DNA of 64,000 bases from Porodaedalea pini (Eukaryota; Basidiomycota; Agaricomycetes; Hymenochaetales; Hymenochaetaceae). Positions 10,954 through 20,451 of this stretch are shown piece by piece. The stretch spans positions 2,604,001 to 2,668,000 of the forward strand of contig NBAY01000001.1 of assembly GCA_002794775.1 (NCBI GenBank). The letters run 5' to 3'. The notes below the pieces were generated by a model that was given only the letters and a program-made list of their open reading frames with translations, was not told where the DNA came from and ran no database searches. Position 1 is the stretch's first letter, and each line of letters begins with the position of its first letter. Position numbers and translations under genes: made by a program.

Positions 10954-13491
10954 ATGGATCCTGATAAACCAGCACAACGAGCAGATGGTACACTTAAAGA
11001 AGCTTCTGAGATAGAATGGGTTCATTCTCCGAGCACTGACAAAGTAATGCTGCCACCCGAAGAACCGTCACTGCAGACTTCGACTTCTATTGATGCACCC
11101 ACGGTCTCAGGGACCAACAGTACAGGACGTGCGCTACGTCGTCCAGCACCATCAAAGAAATACCAGGAGGCCATTGCTGAGGAGCATTGCGACTGGCGAG
11201 ATGATGCTTCTGCCAAGAAGACCACAACTGACGAGAATATAAGCAAGAAGCGGAAGACAGTTGGCACAGGCAACAACAGCATAGCACAGCAGACGAAGAA
11301 GCACAAGACAGTTGTAAAGGACACTAAAACCACACTAGTGGGTAAGTAGATATATGACATGATTTAAATCCCTATTCCTTTTACATTCACATCTTGTCAA
11401 GCTACGAAAACTACCTTACAATGTTAAACTAAAATTCTGTTAGGCGACTTACCCATTTGTGAAGGCACGAAGGACACCAGAGCTACCAAAACAAGTTCAG
11501 GTGACCTAGACGATGAGCATAGCCACTCTCAAAGCAGACAGAAGAAGAATGATCGAGGTGAAGATATTCTCGGTGTTGTCGAGGCACATGAGCCAGAGGA
11601 AGGCAAAAAATTCTATAGGTGCACTATCTGCGTGTGAGTATAATTTCACTGTTTCTATTATAATTTCTAGAGCAGAGATAGGTACTGATTGTTAATATTT
11701 GTATAGGAAAGAGCGAGCTAGGCTGCGAGCAGAAGGCAATCAAAAGTACAAGAAAATTCAGACTGACTACTATGGAAACCTGACAGCCATTCGCAAGCAC
11801 ATCGCACGCAAATCTGAGACTCACTTTGCACTGTACAAGGAAACTTGCGAAAGAAAAAAAATACCTCTTAATGACCGAGCTCTGCCAGAAGAAGACGACG
11901 AGCTGCTTGAAATGTGGGCTGTACTCCTTTACATGTTCTCAGTACGACAAGGCAGCATGGATGTTGTCTGGCCTTTACTCACGAAAGTTACAGAGGACCT
12001 GAGCAGTCGACTCTTGATGGCTTCATCAAGCAAGCAGTGTGGTCGAAGGGTGATCTTCTGGAACTCGTCATGATCTTCATAGTTGAGACAGATCAGGTAT
12101 GTCTACTCGCATCTCATGCGTGAATTTGAAGAGTTAGTTGATAAATTCCATCAGTCTTTGAGTATAGTTGAAGCAGAATCATTCCGAGAGCTACTGAATT
12201 ACCAGCGTGGCCCAAAAGCAAAGGAAACAGATATTGTGCATCGGACAAAAATGACGGATTTCATTGCCCAGCGTTCTGAAGATGTTCAAGCAGAACTTGA
12301 GACGGAATTAAATGTATGTTGGATTGTTACTGCTATTGTGAGTATATCCATTAATTAATTAATTTAGAAAGCACCAGGACGCATTTCATTAACATTTGAT
12401 GGCTGGACATCCAAGATTATGACATCTTATATGGCGGTGACCAGCCATTACATTAGCGACAACTGGGAGCTCGTCTCACGGCTCCTTTCATTCAATGAAC
12501 TCGATGGAACGCACAGTGGAGAGAATCAAGCACAACATCTGTATGACGTTGTCAAGAGGTTTGGTATTGTGAACAAGGTGAGATTATGCTGGTGGCGAAG
12601 ACCTGCTCTGCTAACAAAATATCTTTACAGCTCATGAATTTGACATCCGATAATGTCTCCGTGAACGATGCAACCCTCAGAATCTTCTCTGGCATGTGCA
12701 AGGAGCTTGATCAAGCTGTCTTTGATCCAATGGAACAACGTTCACAGTGCGCCATTTCTATCTTGCTTCAGCTTATCGACAATACTGAGAATACAAACTT
12801 AACAGCTGCTATTCTCATGCTATTGCTTTGGCAACACGCGCATTTGCTACTGCACTTAGTGGCTCCAAGCTAAAGGACAGCAAGGCAGCGGTTGAAAAAT
12901 CAAAGCCTATAGACCATGGCGAGGAGGATGAGGCCGAGGACATTAATATCCTCTTATCTGTTCTTGAGACTGCCGTAAATTCTGCTCTGGAGGATAGTGA
13001 AGAAGAGAGGCTTCTTGCAAAGCTATTAACTAAGGTCCGAGCATTCGTGGCAAAGGTCTGTTCTTTCACCATCACCTGCTGTATCATCTTTCCTACGACA
13101 CTCAAACCCATCAAACAGGTTCGACGCTCTCCAGCAGCCAAAACATACTTCAGGTCATGCGTCAAGCATGAACTGAAACCCGACAATGAAAGCAAGATTC
13201 TGGAGCTTGTAGCTTACTGCGACACACGTTGGGAAACTTGGGAAGCGGTCCTTTGCCGCTTTATTTTATTGCAGAGGGTATGTTGGCTATGCGGCTCTTA
13301 TCTGAATACTGGCTAACTATTAATCATGCTATATAATACTATCATTATGTAGGGTATCAAGTTATTCATTAACAGTGCAGACGACTCGCCCGAGGTCCCA
13401 AGGGTATCTCGAGGCCAGCCTCGATATGACTCCTTCAAGTTCACGGAGATGGAGTGGATCCTCATGGAGCGTGTACACAGTGTACTCCTGG
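10954..13491 (+). pseudogene. hAT transposase, N-terminal part, several exons
   Basis: Begins with a low-complexity Ser/Thr/Lys-rich region and an SKKRKT basic patch. A BED-type zinc finger spans an intron (CTIC, then HIARKSETH about 40 residues later). Next come QSTLDGFIKQAVWSKGDLL and the catalytic-core strand ISLTFDGWTS with LTSDNVSVND, typical of the hAT RNase-H-like fold. Recognisable introns lie at about 11342-11444, 11637-11706, 12096-12154, 12314-12368, 12580-12630, 13055-13120, 13279-13353. Two spots (about 11930-12000 and 12750-12810) need either an unrecognised intron or a frameshift. The reading ends at the 13491 donor (MERVHSVLL). The next transposase exon is found only 1.95 kb downstream, beyond the LYS2-derived segment. 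Confidence 0.8.
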
Positions 13492-14018
13492 TAAGCGCAT
13501 TTCTTTCTTCACTGATACTGGCCAAGGTCAGTCACTGTTAGTACCAGCAGGGATGCTTTGCAACACACCGCCGTGTCAGTGGCAATCGAGCTCAAAAAAG
13601 CGCCATCAACAATTGTGAATCAACTGGTCAGTTCATACCCGTCATATCCGTTATTTTACTCTGAATAACTAACAAATGTATCATGATTCACATGCGTAGA
13701 TATGCAGATGAACACGCATCTCGAGTCCAGTTTCGTCAGATGCAGGCTTTGTCGGACTCCTCACCAAATCCGTTTGGGCGATCGTGAGGCGTGTACAGCA
13801 GGTGGAGAAGGGGGCAGAGGAGGATGCCGTGCCGTTCGCAGCTGTCTCAGAGGCACTGAAGACAGACGATAAGCGCCCGCTCTTCCGCGTTCGTTTCTTC
13901 GACGAGACAGATGCACCACACGATGAATTCGTGCGGTCAACGAGCTTGACGTCGGATTTGACGATCTCCATCATATGTCCTGCTGTCTCATCGTCCCATG
14001 CATCCCTCGCGCCACGCA

Positions 14019-14170
14019 TTTCGCTCCAAATCCTGTACAACTCGCACCTTTTTACGCCCACCCGGATAAGCAACATCGTCGACCAGCTTTCCGTTCTTCT
14101 TCGTAAGCTGGGCTCCTCTCCGGTTGCAGCCGTAGGCATTATCCCGCTCCTCACACCATCGCAGCGTGCT
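14019..14170 (+). repeat. LYS2-fragment internal duplication, copy 1
   Basis: The stretch from TTCGCTCCAAATCCTGTACA to the CTCACACCATCG region is repeated with few changes at 15128-15275. A shorter third piece lies at 15075-15125. Confidence 0.8.
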
Positions 14171-15074
14171 CAGTTGCCGGACCCGACAGCGGACCTGCAC
14201 TGGTGCGATTTCAAGGGCGCGATCACAGACGTGCTCGCGCGCATCCCGAGCGGCCATGTGCTATCCAGAGCGCTTATCGTGCTCAAAGGCGCCGGTGTCA
14301 TTAGTCCGACGGTCCGCGAGTTCATCTCCGACGAAGCGAGGATCCGCGTTGAGGTCCCCGCACTTGAGCTTCTTGCTGACGGGTCCATTGTCGGAGGCAC
14401 CGTCCCGGGCTCGGCGGAGGACGTTCTGAAAGCGCATGCACACCTCGCTGACACGGACCCGAATGTTATCATCGGACCTGACAGCATAGGCACACTCTCG
14501 TTCACGATGGGTAGCACCGGCATCCCGAAGGGCGTTCGGGGCAGGCATTACAACCTCACGCACTTCTTCCCCTGGATGGGCGAACACTTTGAGCGTGATA
14601 AGAACTCACGCTTCACGATGCTCAGTGGAATCGCGCACGATCCGGTTCAGAGGGATAGTGAGTTACATATCCATTTGTATGTTAATGTCGATCTAACGGT
14701 TTCGACAGTGTTCACACTATTGTTCTTGGGCGCGTCCCTCCACGTACCGACGGCCGAGGATATTGGCACGCCTCGCCGGCTCGCAGAGTGGATGGCGGAC
14801 AGCGGGGCGACGGTGACACATCTGACACCCGCCATGGGCCAGCTTCTCTCAGCGCAGGCAACGCGGCAAATCCCCTCACTGCGCGCAGCGTTCTTCGTCG
14901 GCGACGTACTCACAAAATGCGACTGCCACCGTCTCCAGGGCCTCGCGCCGCACGTGCGGATCATCAACATGTACGGCACGACCGAAACGTAGCGGGCGGT
15001 GTCCTACTTCCTCATCCCGAGCGTCGCAGAGGATCCGACCTTCCTTGCAACGCAAAAGGACATCATGCCCGCCG

Positions 15075-15290
15075 GAGACTCCGAATCCTGTACAACTTGC
15101 TCCTTTTTACGCCCTCGCGCCGCGCATTTTGCTCCGAATCCTATACAACTCGCTCCTTTTTACGCCCACCCGGATAAGCAGCATCGTCGACTAGCTGTCC
15201 GTTCTTCTTCGTAAACTGGGCTCCTCTCCGGTTGCAGCCGTAAGCATAATCACCCTCCTCACGCCATCACCGTGTGCTCTTCCTCGACCT
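15075..15290 (+). repeat. LYS2-fragment internal duplication, copies 2 and 3
   Basis: Two partial copies in a row of the segment around 14019-14170 (shared CTCCTTTTTACGCCC and CACCCGGATAAGCA stretches). They show that the captured piece was rearranged after or during capture. Confidence 0.8.
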
Positions 15291-15443
15291 GCATGTGTCA
15301 ACTTCAGTTTCCACCAACCACGACATCATCTGCTTGCTCATGGATGAGTCGCACAATATCCAAGCACTTGACCTTGGCCTTTTTTCTTTGTCTTCTCTTT
15401 GGCTTGTTACGTCTAACATTCAGTCTAGGTTTCAACTTCAATT

Positions 15444-16452
15444 CAACAGATCTTCTCATCTGAGACTGCTCCGACAGTTTTCAGGGTACTTCCTGCTTTT
15501 GATGACTTCCGCGACAAACTGGAGGAGCTTAAGCACAAACCAGACTATGAATGTTTGAATCCCGCTATCAATGCTGCTCTCAAGTCAGTCAACAAGTACC
15601 ATGGAAAGGCAATGCGTTCATCAGCTCAATTTGTCTGTATCTGTAAGTCTTTTCTTATAGAGCTGTGATTATACGTCTTTGCCTACCATTTACTTTTATC
15701 AGATCTTGATCCATGCTACAAAGATGAGTATTTTAAAGAGGATGATGTACTCACAGGCCTTGAGAAAGTCGATGAAGAAGCACGAGATACGATGAATAAA
15801 GTGGTGTGTATTTAGTTCGCTCTGTCTGGCTTGATCAATCTGACTATAATTCTGTTTTTAATACTTAGTTTGATAAATATGAAGCCGAGTATCGTGCATG
15901 CAGTGTACAGGTGAGCACCAGAACAAAGAGTGCGATAGCTAGCACCATTGCTCATATGCTTAACAGAACACCGCAGCCTCAATAGGCCCTGCATCTGACC
16001 TGCAGACCGACAGCTCACCTCATACTGCACCCAGTGGCCTGGGATTGAAGAGATTGCGCGCTGCAACTGAGCGGAGACTGCAACGGGAGATCTCAATGCC
16101 AAAGGATGCTAGGGGGGAGTTGACACGGTATCTCTCTGATCCGCTTGTTTGTAAGACTGAGGACTTTAACATTCTTATCTGGTGGAAGGTATGCAATTGT
16201 ATTGTACCATTTTTGAAGTTGCTCACTTTCTTTCAGGGCAATGCTCTTCGTTATCCTGTTCTCGCTCGCATCGCAAGAGATTACCTAGCTATACAGGGGT
16301 CATCGGTACCATGTGAACGGGTTTTCTCAGGAGCAGGCTTAGTAGACACAAAGCGACGGAATCGTCTTATTCCTAACAATTTTGAATGCATTGAGGTACT
16401 AAAAACATACTACAAAGACCTTCGCAAGGCTAGTCCTCCGTCTCATGTGTAA
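15444..16452 (+). pseudogene. hAT transposase, C-terminal part with dimerisation domain
   Basis: Continues the transposase in several exons: IFSSETAPTVFRVLPAFDDF, then YLDPCYKDEYFKEDD (hAT LDPR-like motif) and the hAT C-terminal dimerisation domain (YPVLARIARDYLAIQGSSVP, CERVFSGAGLVDTKRRNRL). It ends at the TAA at 16450-16452. Introns are visible at about 15643-15703, 15803-15868, 15911-15966 and 16189-16236. It is separated from its N-terminal part by the LYS2 fragment, so no full transposase can be read without removing about 1.95 kb. Confidence 0.85.
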
Positions 16453-16489
16453 ATAGAATACAATGATCTTTTTTTTCTCTTATTTTTGC

Positions 16490-16655
16490 GGTCCAGAGGT
16501 CCGAACCGGTTCGAACCTTGGACCGGACCGCGGTCCGGTCCAAAAGCGGTCCAGGTGAGGTCCGGTCCAAGGTCCAGGTTCAATGAAAAAATCTACATCG
16601 GTCCGGTTTAAGGTCCAGAGCAATTTCACCTGGACCGGACCTGGACCGGACATCG
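16490..16655. repeat. Right subterminal GGTCC/GGACC motif array
   Basis: About fifteen copies of the pentamer, mainly GGTCC, mirror the left array in inverted orientation. Confidence 0.8.
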
Positions 16656-16664
16656 GCAACTATA
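16642..16664 (-). repeat. Right terminal inverted repeat of hAT element
   Basis: Ends GGCAACTATA. Its reverse complement matches the left terminus with a single difference. Confidence 0.92.
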
Positions 16665-16672
16665 GTTCTGGG
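16665..16672. repeat. Right target-site duplication of the hAT element
   Basis: GTTCTGGG, identical to 10633-10640. Confidence 0.93.
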
Positions 16673-17179
16673 ACGATCAAAGGATGTCTGACTATAAATC
16701 GTGCCGCTTTGGACGCTTTTATGCCTGCAATGATGAAGAGAACGCATATACAACGCACTTAAACCGTCCGCCAGCACCCTACTACGTAGTAGTTATCATT
16801 CATATCAGGTTCCTTTCGGTCGCTATTCTTAAAGATGGTTTATTCAAGTTTGGATAATACATGAAGAAGGCACGACTATAAGGGAGATGAGGGAAAATAA
16901 GCGGAAATGAACGATTTGTTTTTTTTTGGGGGGGAGGGGCACTCGCGTATTCTTTCGACGACTCAAGAGCGCAGGAATAGATGGACTAAAGTCGCGAAAA
17001 ACAAGACAGACTATAGCCTATAGATCGAGTCGAGGCACACACATCGAACAGAGAAAGGAAGACAGGCTAATACACGGCAAATGATATCTGGTTTGCAGCA
17101 TACACAGGAAGGGCAGTATCGCTCCAGCATGCATGTCACACATATCGAGGCAGAAGCGATAGAAACTGCGAAGCAGTCG
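16673..17179. other. Intergenic, no gene seen
   Basis: Spacer between the hAT element and the duplicated segment. It contains a T-run followed by a G-run at about 16918-16936 and no supported frame. Confidence 0.5.
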
Positions 17180-18990
17180 TCAGTATTCGTTAACCGAACA
17201 CATGAAACTGAAAAACGTACCAGAATACAGTAACGAAAAAGAGATCAAAGGCAAAAAGGATTGAGAATAGTAATGTGCGATAACTATGGCGTCAGTGGGA
17301 CACACGTAATGATAGCATACTAGCAATGAAGGCGCTAGCGTGTAGATTGCGAAAGGGGTATATGGGGTATATGATGATAGGCCGTCTTCGTGAAGACATG
17401 TTTGCGTGAGAGATGCGAATGAATGCGTGATAGGATATCTGTATTCGGTCGGATGAAAATTGTCAGGTTTAAAAAAGCCATAGTAGTTCGAGTGCAGAGT
17501 CGTCGGCAGGGTGCAGGGAGATTGCAAAAGCAGCGAAGAGGCATCCAAGAGCGAAAGACGATTCAAACCGGAACTGAAAAGTGCGTGTTCTTGCAATTAA
17601 TCATTTATCATTCATCAGAGCCACATCAAGAGTCGTCAAATTCATGCAAGCCAAGGCATCAAGCGTAGGAGGGAGGAAGAATGAAGAGGAAATATGCCAA
17701 TGCAGGCAGGAATGGCGGTGTGCAGGAAGTGGAGCGCCGCTCAGATGACACCCATCCCAACGCTGAAGGGACAGGACGACACCTGAAAGAGCAATACGAT
17801 AATCTTGTCTGAGCGGACTCCGACCCCGTTCCAGACGAGGTAGGTCGCAACAAGCAAAGAGGGACACCGTGATGGCGGGAATAGAGTTTCGATAGTGCTT
17901 CCTGACTTCGGTGGTCGATATGGAGAACGTCCAGTGGCTTCGATCAACCGAACGATCGGACAGGGATAAGGGAAGGTAGAGGGCTTGACGGGATTGAGTG
18001 CATGAGGCTGACGAGCTAGGAAGATGCGACGAAGGAGGCTTGATAAAGGGTAACAGACGAGAACGGAAACACTTGAAAACGTGCTTGAGTCCTCACTGGA
18101 GGAGCATGACATCCGGAAGCGGATCCATGGATATAATTCTCATCCTAGGTGGACTCTCTGCGCGCTCTTCGGAAGTGTCGGCGGCAGCGACAGCACGCTG
18201 AAAGGAAGAAGACGAAGGTCCGGCAACTAATGTCAGGCTCAGTCAGTTAGACCGAAGGACAGAAAACTCGAAATGTCATACCATTTTCCTCGAGACAAAT
18301 CTGACGGTTCTTGCTCCTCTGACATTTCGGCCTCCTCCTTTTCTTCCGACGCACATTTTCTGACGACTCTACGGCTGCAGTCGAGTCGCCTTCACCAAGT
18401 TCAGATATCGCCGGAACCGGAACGTCTTCTTCCACGGGACTTGGTTCGCAGTCATCTAGCACAATTGCATTAATTGCGCATAAGAATGCTTGAGTTTCAA
18501 GTAGCACAACGCCGTCTTCAATAAAGGTATGGGTGAAAGACGAGTCGGAACAGGATCGACAGGCTGAGCACCTCTCTTCACACGACTCTCATAGCCCTTC
18601 TGCAAGATGTCGAACATCCCGCGTAGAGTCGCTTCCGTAGTCTGCGCAGATTCCGATTCGATAGTATCATCTTCGAAGAAGTGAATGACCCCAGGTTCGC
18701 CATCTTGTCCGGATGGATTGAGCTCTGGAGTCGACGATAACATATCAGAGTCGAAGGATTTCATTGAATCTTGAGAGCACGTGGACAAGGACAGGGAAGG
18801 GTCTGAAGCCGAAGATGAGGACGATAAACGTGTCGGAGCATCGACCGTCAAAGGCAGAGACAATGTTGAAGTCGAGGATGAAAGCGAAGAGATCGAAGAG
18901 GATGGTGACTCGGAGGAAGGAGATGCCTGACTCAGAGATAGGACCAACGACAAGGAGCTTGAGGGATGGAGCACAGGATGGAGCATGACG
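17180..18990 (-). repeat. Segmental duplication of 51160-52900 (inverted)
   Basis: On the minus strand this segment follows the same order as the plus strand from about 51160 to 52900: the Ser-rich exon, its intron, the last exon (ending MDPLPDVMLLQ), and roughly 900 bp of 3' flank. At about 18990 the similarity stops abruptly and sequence of the P-family repeat begins, which marks a duplication or rearrangement breakpoint. Confidence 0.85.
18093..18990 (-). pseudogene. Truncated copy of the 49982-52069 membrane/Ser-rich gene
   Basis: Reads SSSLSLVLSLSQASPSSES, RGMFDILQKGYESRVKRGAQ, then KKRRRPKCQRSKNR and a final exon, in parallel with the intact gene at 49982. The first two exons, including all membrane segments, are missing. 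A frameshift breaks the copy in the KLKHSY region (about 18480-18500): the intact gene has KLKHSYYAINAMVL, while here the frame runs into a stop after QLMQLC. A non-functional partial duplicate. Confidence 0.85.
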
Positions 18991-19029
18991 ACTTTCGAAA
19001 TGAATGGAGCACAAGGTATGGGGACTTGA

Positions 19030-20200
19030 GGAATGTGCATTCGTAACTAGACGTATTCCTGATTCTCCCACCAGTCAAACAGTAGGAGCAGCTGAGAACT
19101 AAATGCAAAGCAACCCCCCGAAGAAAATGTCTGGATAAGCAGCAATTCACAGCACCATATAACCACATCTTCAGCCCCACAACCAGTCAGCTCGCGCGCA
19201 CGCACGACGTCGACAATCATGTGTCGGACTGTAGCACTTATGCTACCTCCCGGACCTGAGGCGGTGTAGACGAGGCGGACGTGCGGCGACAAGAAGGCAA
19301 TGCAAAGTGAGTGAGCTGTACGGTATCTTCTTCCGCCTTCGAATCTGTACAGTTTGCCAGCTATGATCACTTGATGCATAGAGCAGATAGAGCGTGTAGG
19401 TGTAGAGTTTTGCCTGCGAGAAGGGAGGAGAAGAAGATGGGAAGGGTGACGGTGATGATTGGATTCGCGAGCGAGAGCAATGGTGTTGAGTGAGTGGTCT
19501 TGGCTTTGAGGCTCAGACCGGGGCCTCTAACAGTGAGAAGGCTGTCCTGCTGACGCATTGTCAAGTTCTCTCTCGTCGACTTCAGCCTCGGAAAGCATCT
19601 CAAATTGGAGGCTGGGACGAGCCTCGCACTGGCGCCGTTCGCACATATGTGGTTTACAAGCCCCACGCGCGGCTGCATGAAGCTAAACAGATTGCGCGGT
19701 GTCTCTGGAAGTGTGCTTAGGCTCAAGCCGTTTGCAAAGACTTCAACATGCAACTGGTGGAGGTAATGCAGATCCAGAACCTGTAGACACTCGGATAATT
19801 CTTGAAAGAGAAGGCTTGGTGGTGAGCGCGTTAGCACATGGACGCATAAAAGAAAGGAATCTCATCTCTAACTCACATTGCATTGAGCCAAACGCACACA
19901 GAAGCCGGGAGTGAGAATTTGCCATCAAAACTCATCCGTGCACTTGAGACATCACCGAGATTATGCAAAGAGAACTGAAGCGGGACGGATGAAGGGAGGG
20001 AAGAGAGAATATGGTGGGCGGACACGCTGTACATAGTAATGCGGAAGAAACGTCGAACGCAAAAATGAGCATCACAGTTTCATTTCGTCGCGAGAAAAAG
20101 AATCATCACATAAATCATGTTAATATTAATTCGCGCACATTTTAAAAACTTTGTGAACGAAGACTCACCGAGATAGAAGTTTAGAACTGGCATGCGCACA
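19030..20200 (-). pseudogene. Decayed copy 1 of the P-family gene
   Basis: Similar to the intact gene at 32552-33980. Remaining pieces: LDLHYLHQLHVEVFANG, SFMQPRVGLVNHI, RGPGLSLKAK, exon 2 start, the first intron and the 3' end of exon 1 (at about 20165). It carries multiple stops and frame changes, and most of exon 1 is absent. Lies convergent to the truncated duplicate on one side and divergent to the fused F-box gene on the other. Confidence 0.8.
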
Positions 20201-20451
20201 CGGCACAGAGCCCGGAAGTGATTGCAAAGCCATTCTCACGGGTTGACCGGCTCCGAATCGAAGTTCAGTACCTGAGTCACGTCGCTGAGTACAACCCTTC
20301 TCTACATCCTCGTTGCTCTCCCTGCAACGACGACAAACTTGACTTTTCGTATGTACACTTCAGCATACATCCGATCGATTACTCAGTACTGTAGCCTACA
20401 GGAACCACTTCCATCGCAGGCTGAATCGCAACCAACTATCTCCTGGATACG
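20201..20451. promoter_or_regulatory. Shared 5' region of the tandem F-box genes
   Basis: A block from about 20226 (CTCACGGGTTGACCGGCTCC) to the start codon is nearly identical to the sequence before the F-box copies at 25884 and 29287. Its conservation across three copies fits a promoter and 5' leader duplicated with the gene, though recent duplication alone would also conserve it. Confidence 0.5.

Larger units (their letters stand above)
13690..15290 (+). pseudogene. LYS2: Captured, rearranged LYS2 (aminoadipate reductase) adenylation-domain fragment
   Basis: Encodes part of the adenylation domain of alpha-aminoadipate reductase, the lysine-pathway enzyme of fungi. Visible landmarks are VRRVQQVEKGAEEDAVPF, LFRVRFFDETDAPHDEF, LSFTMGSTGIPKGVRGRHYN (core A3 motif), FTMLSGIAHDPVQRD, VTHLTPAMGQLLSAQATRQI and INMYGTTET. 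Lesions: one base missing at about 13773 (NPFGRS where the family has PFWAIV), an apparent internal deletion at about 14235-14280 (DVLARI runs straight into LIVLKGAG), a TAG stop right after GTTET at 14990-14992, and a duplicated piece at 15080-15290. An LYS2 intron is retained at 14659-14708 (removal restores DMFTLLFLGA), so the fragment came from genomic DNA, not mRNA. A 402-codon frame (13784-14992) remains open. It is not an NRPS: no carrier or condensation domain follows. Confidence 0.85.
10641..16664 (+). mobile_element. hAT-superfamily DNA transposon carrying a LYS2 fragment
   Basis: A 6,024-bp element bounded by imperfect inverted repeats (10641-10663 and 16642-16664, 22 of 23 bases matching, starting TATAGTTGCC) and an exact 8-bp target duplication. 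It holds a spliced hAT transposase in two parts (10954-13491 and 15444-16452) separated by a rearranged piece of LYS2. Both subterminal regions are packed with GGTCC/GGACC motifs. The exact target duplication suggests that the insertion is not ancient. The split transposase is probably not functional, so mobility would depend on a related source of transposase. Confidence 0.92.

Noticed and set aside
13784..14992. NRPS-type adenylation domain, hinting at a secondary-metabolite cluster
   Set aside because: Residue patterns are those of aminoadipate reductase (LYS2), the piece is truncated and rearranged, and it lies inside a hAT element with no other biosynthetic genes near.
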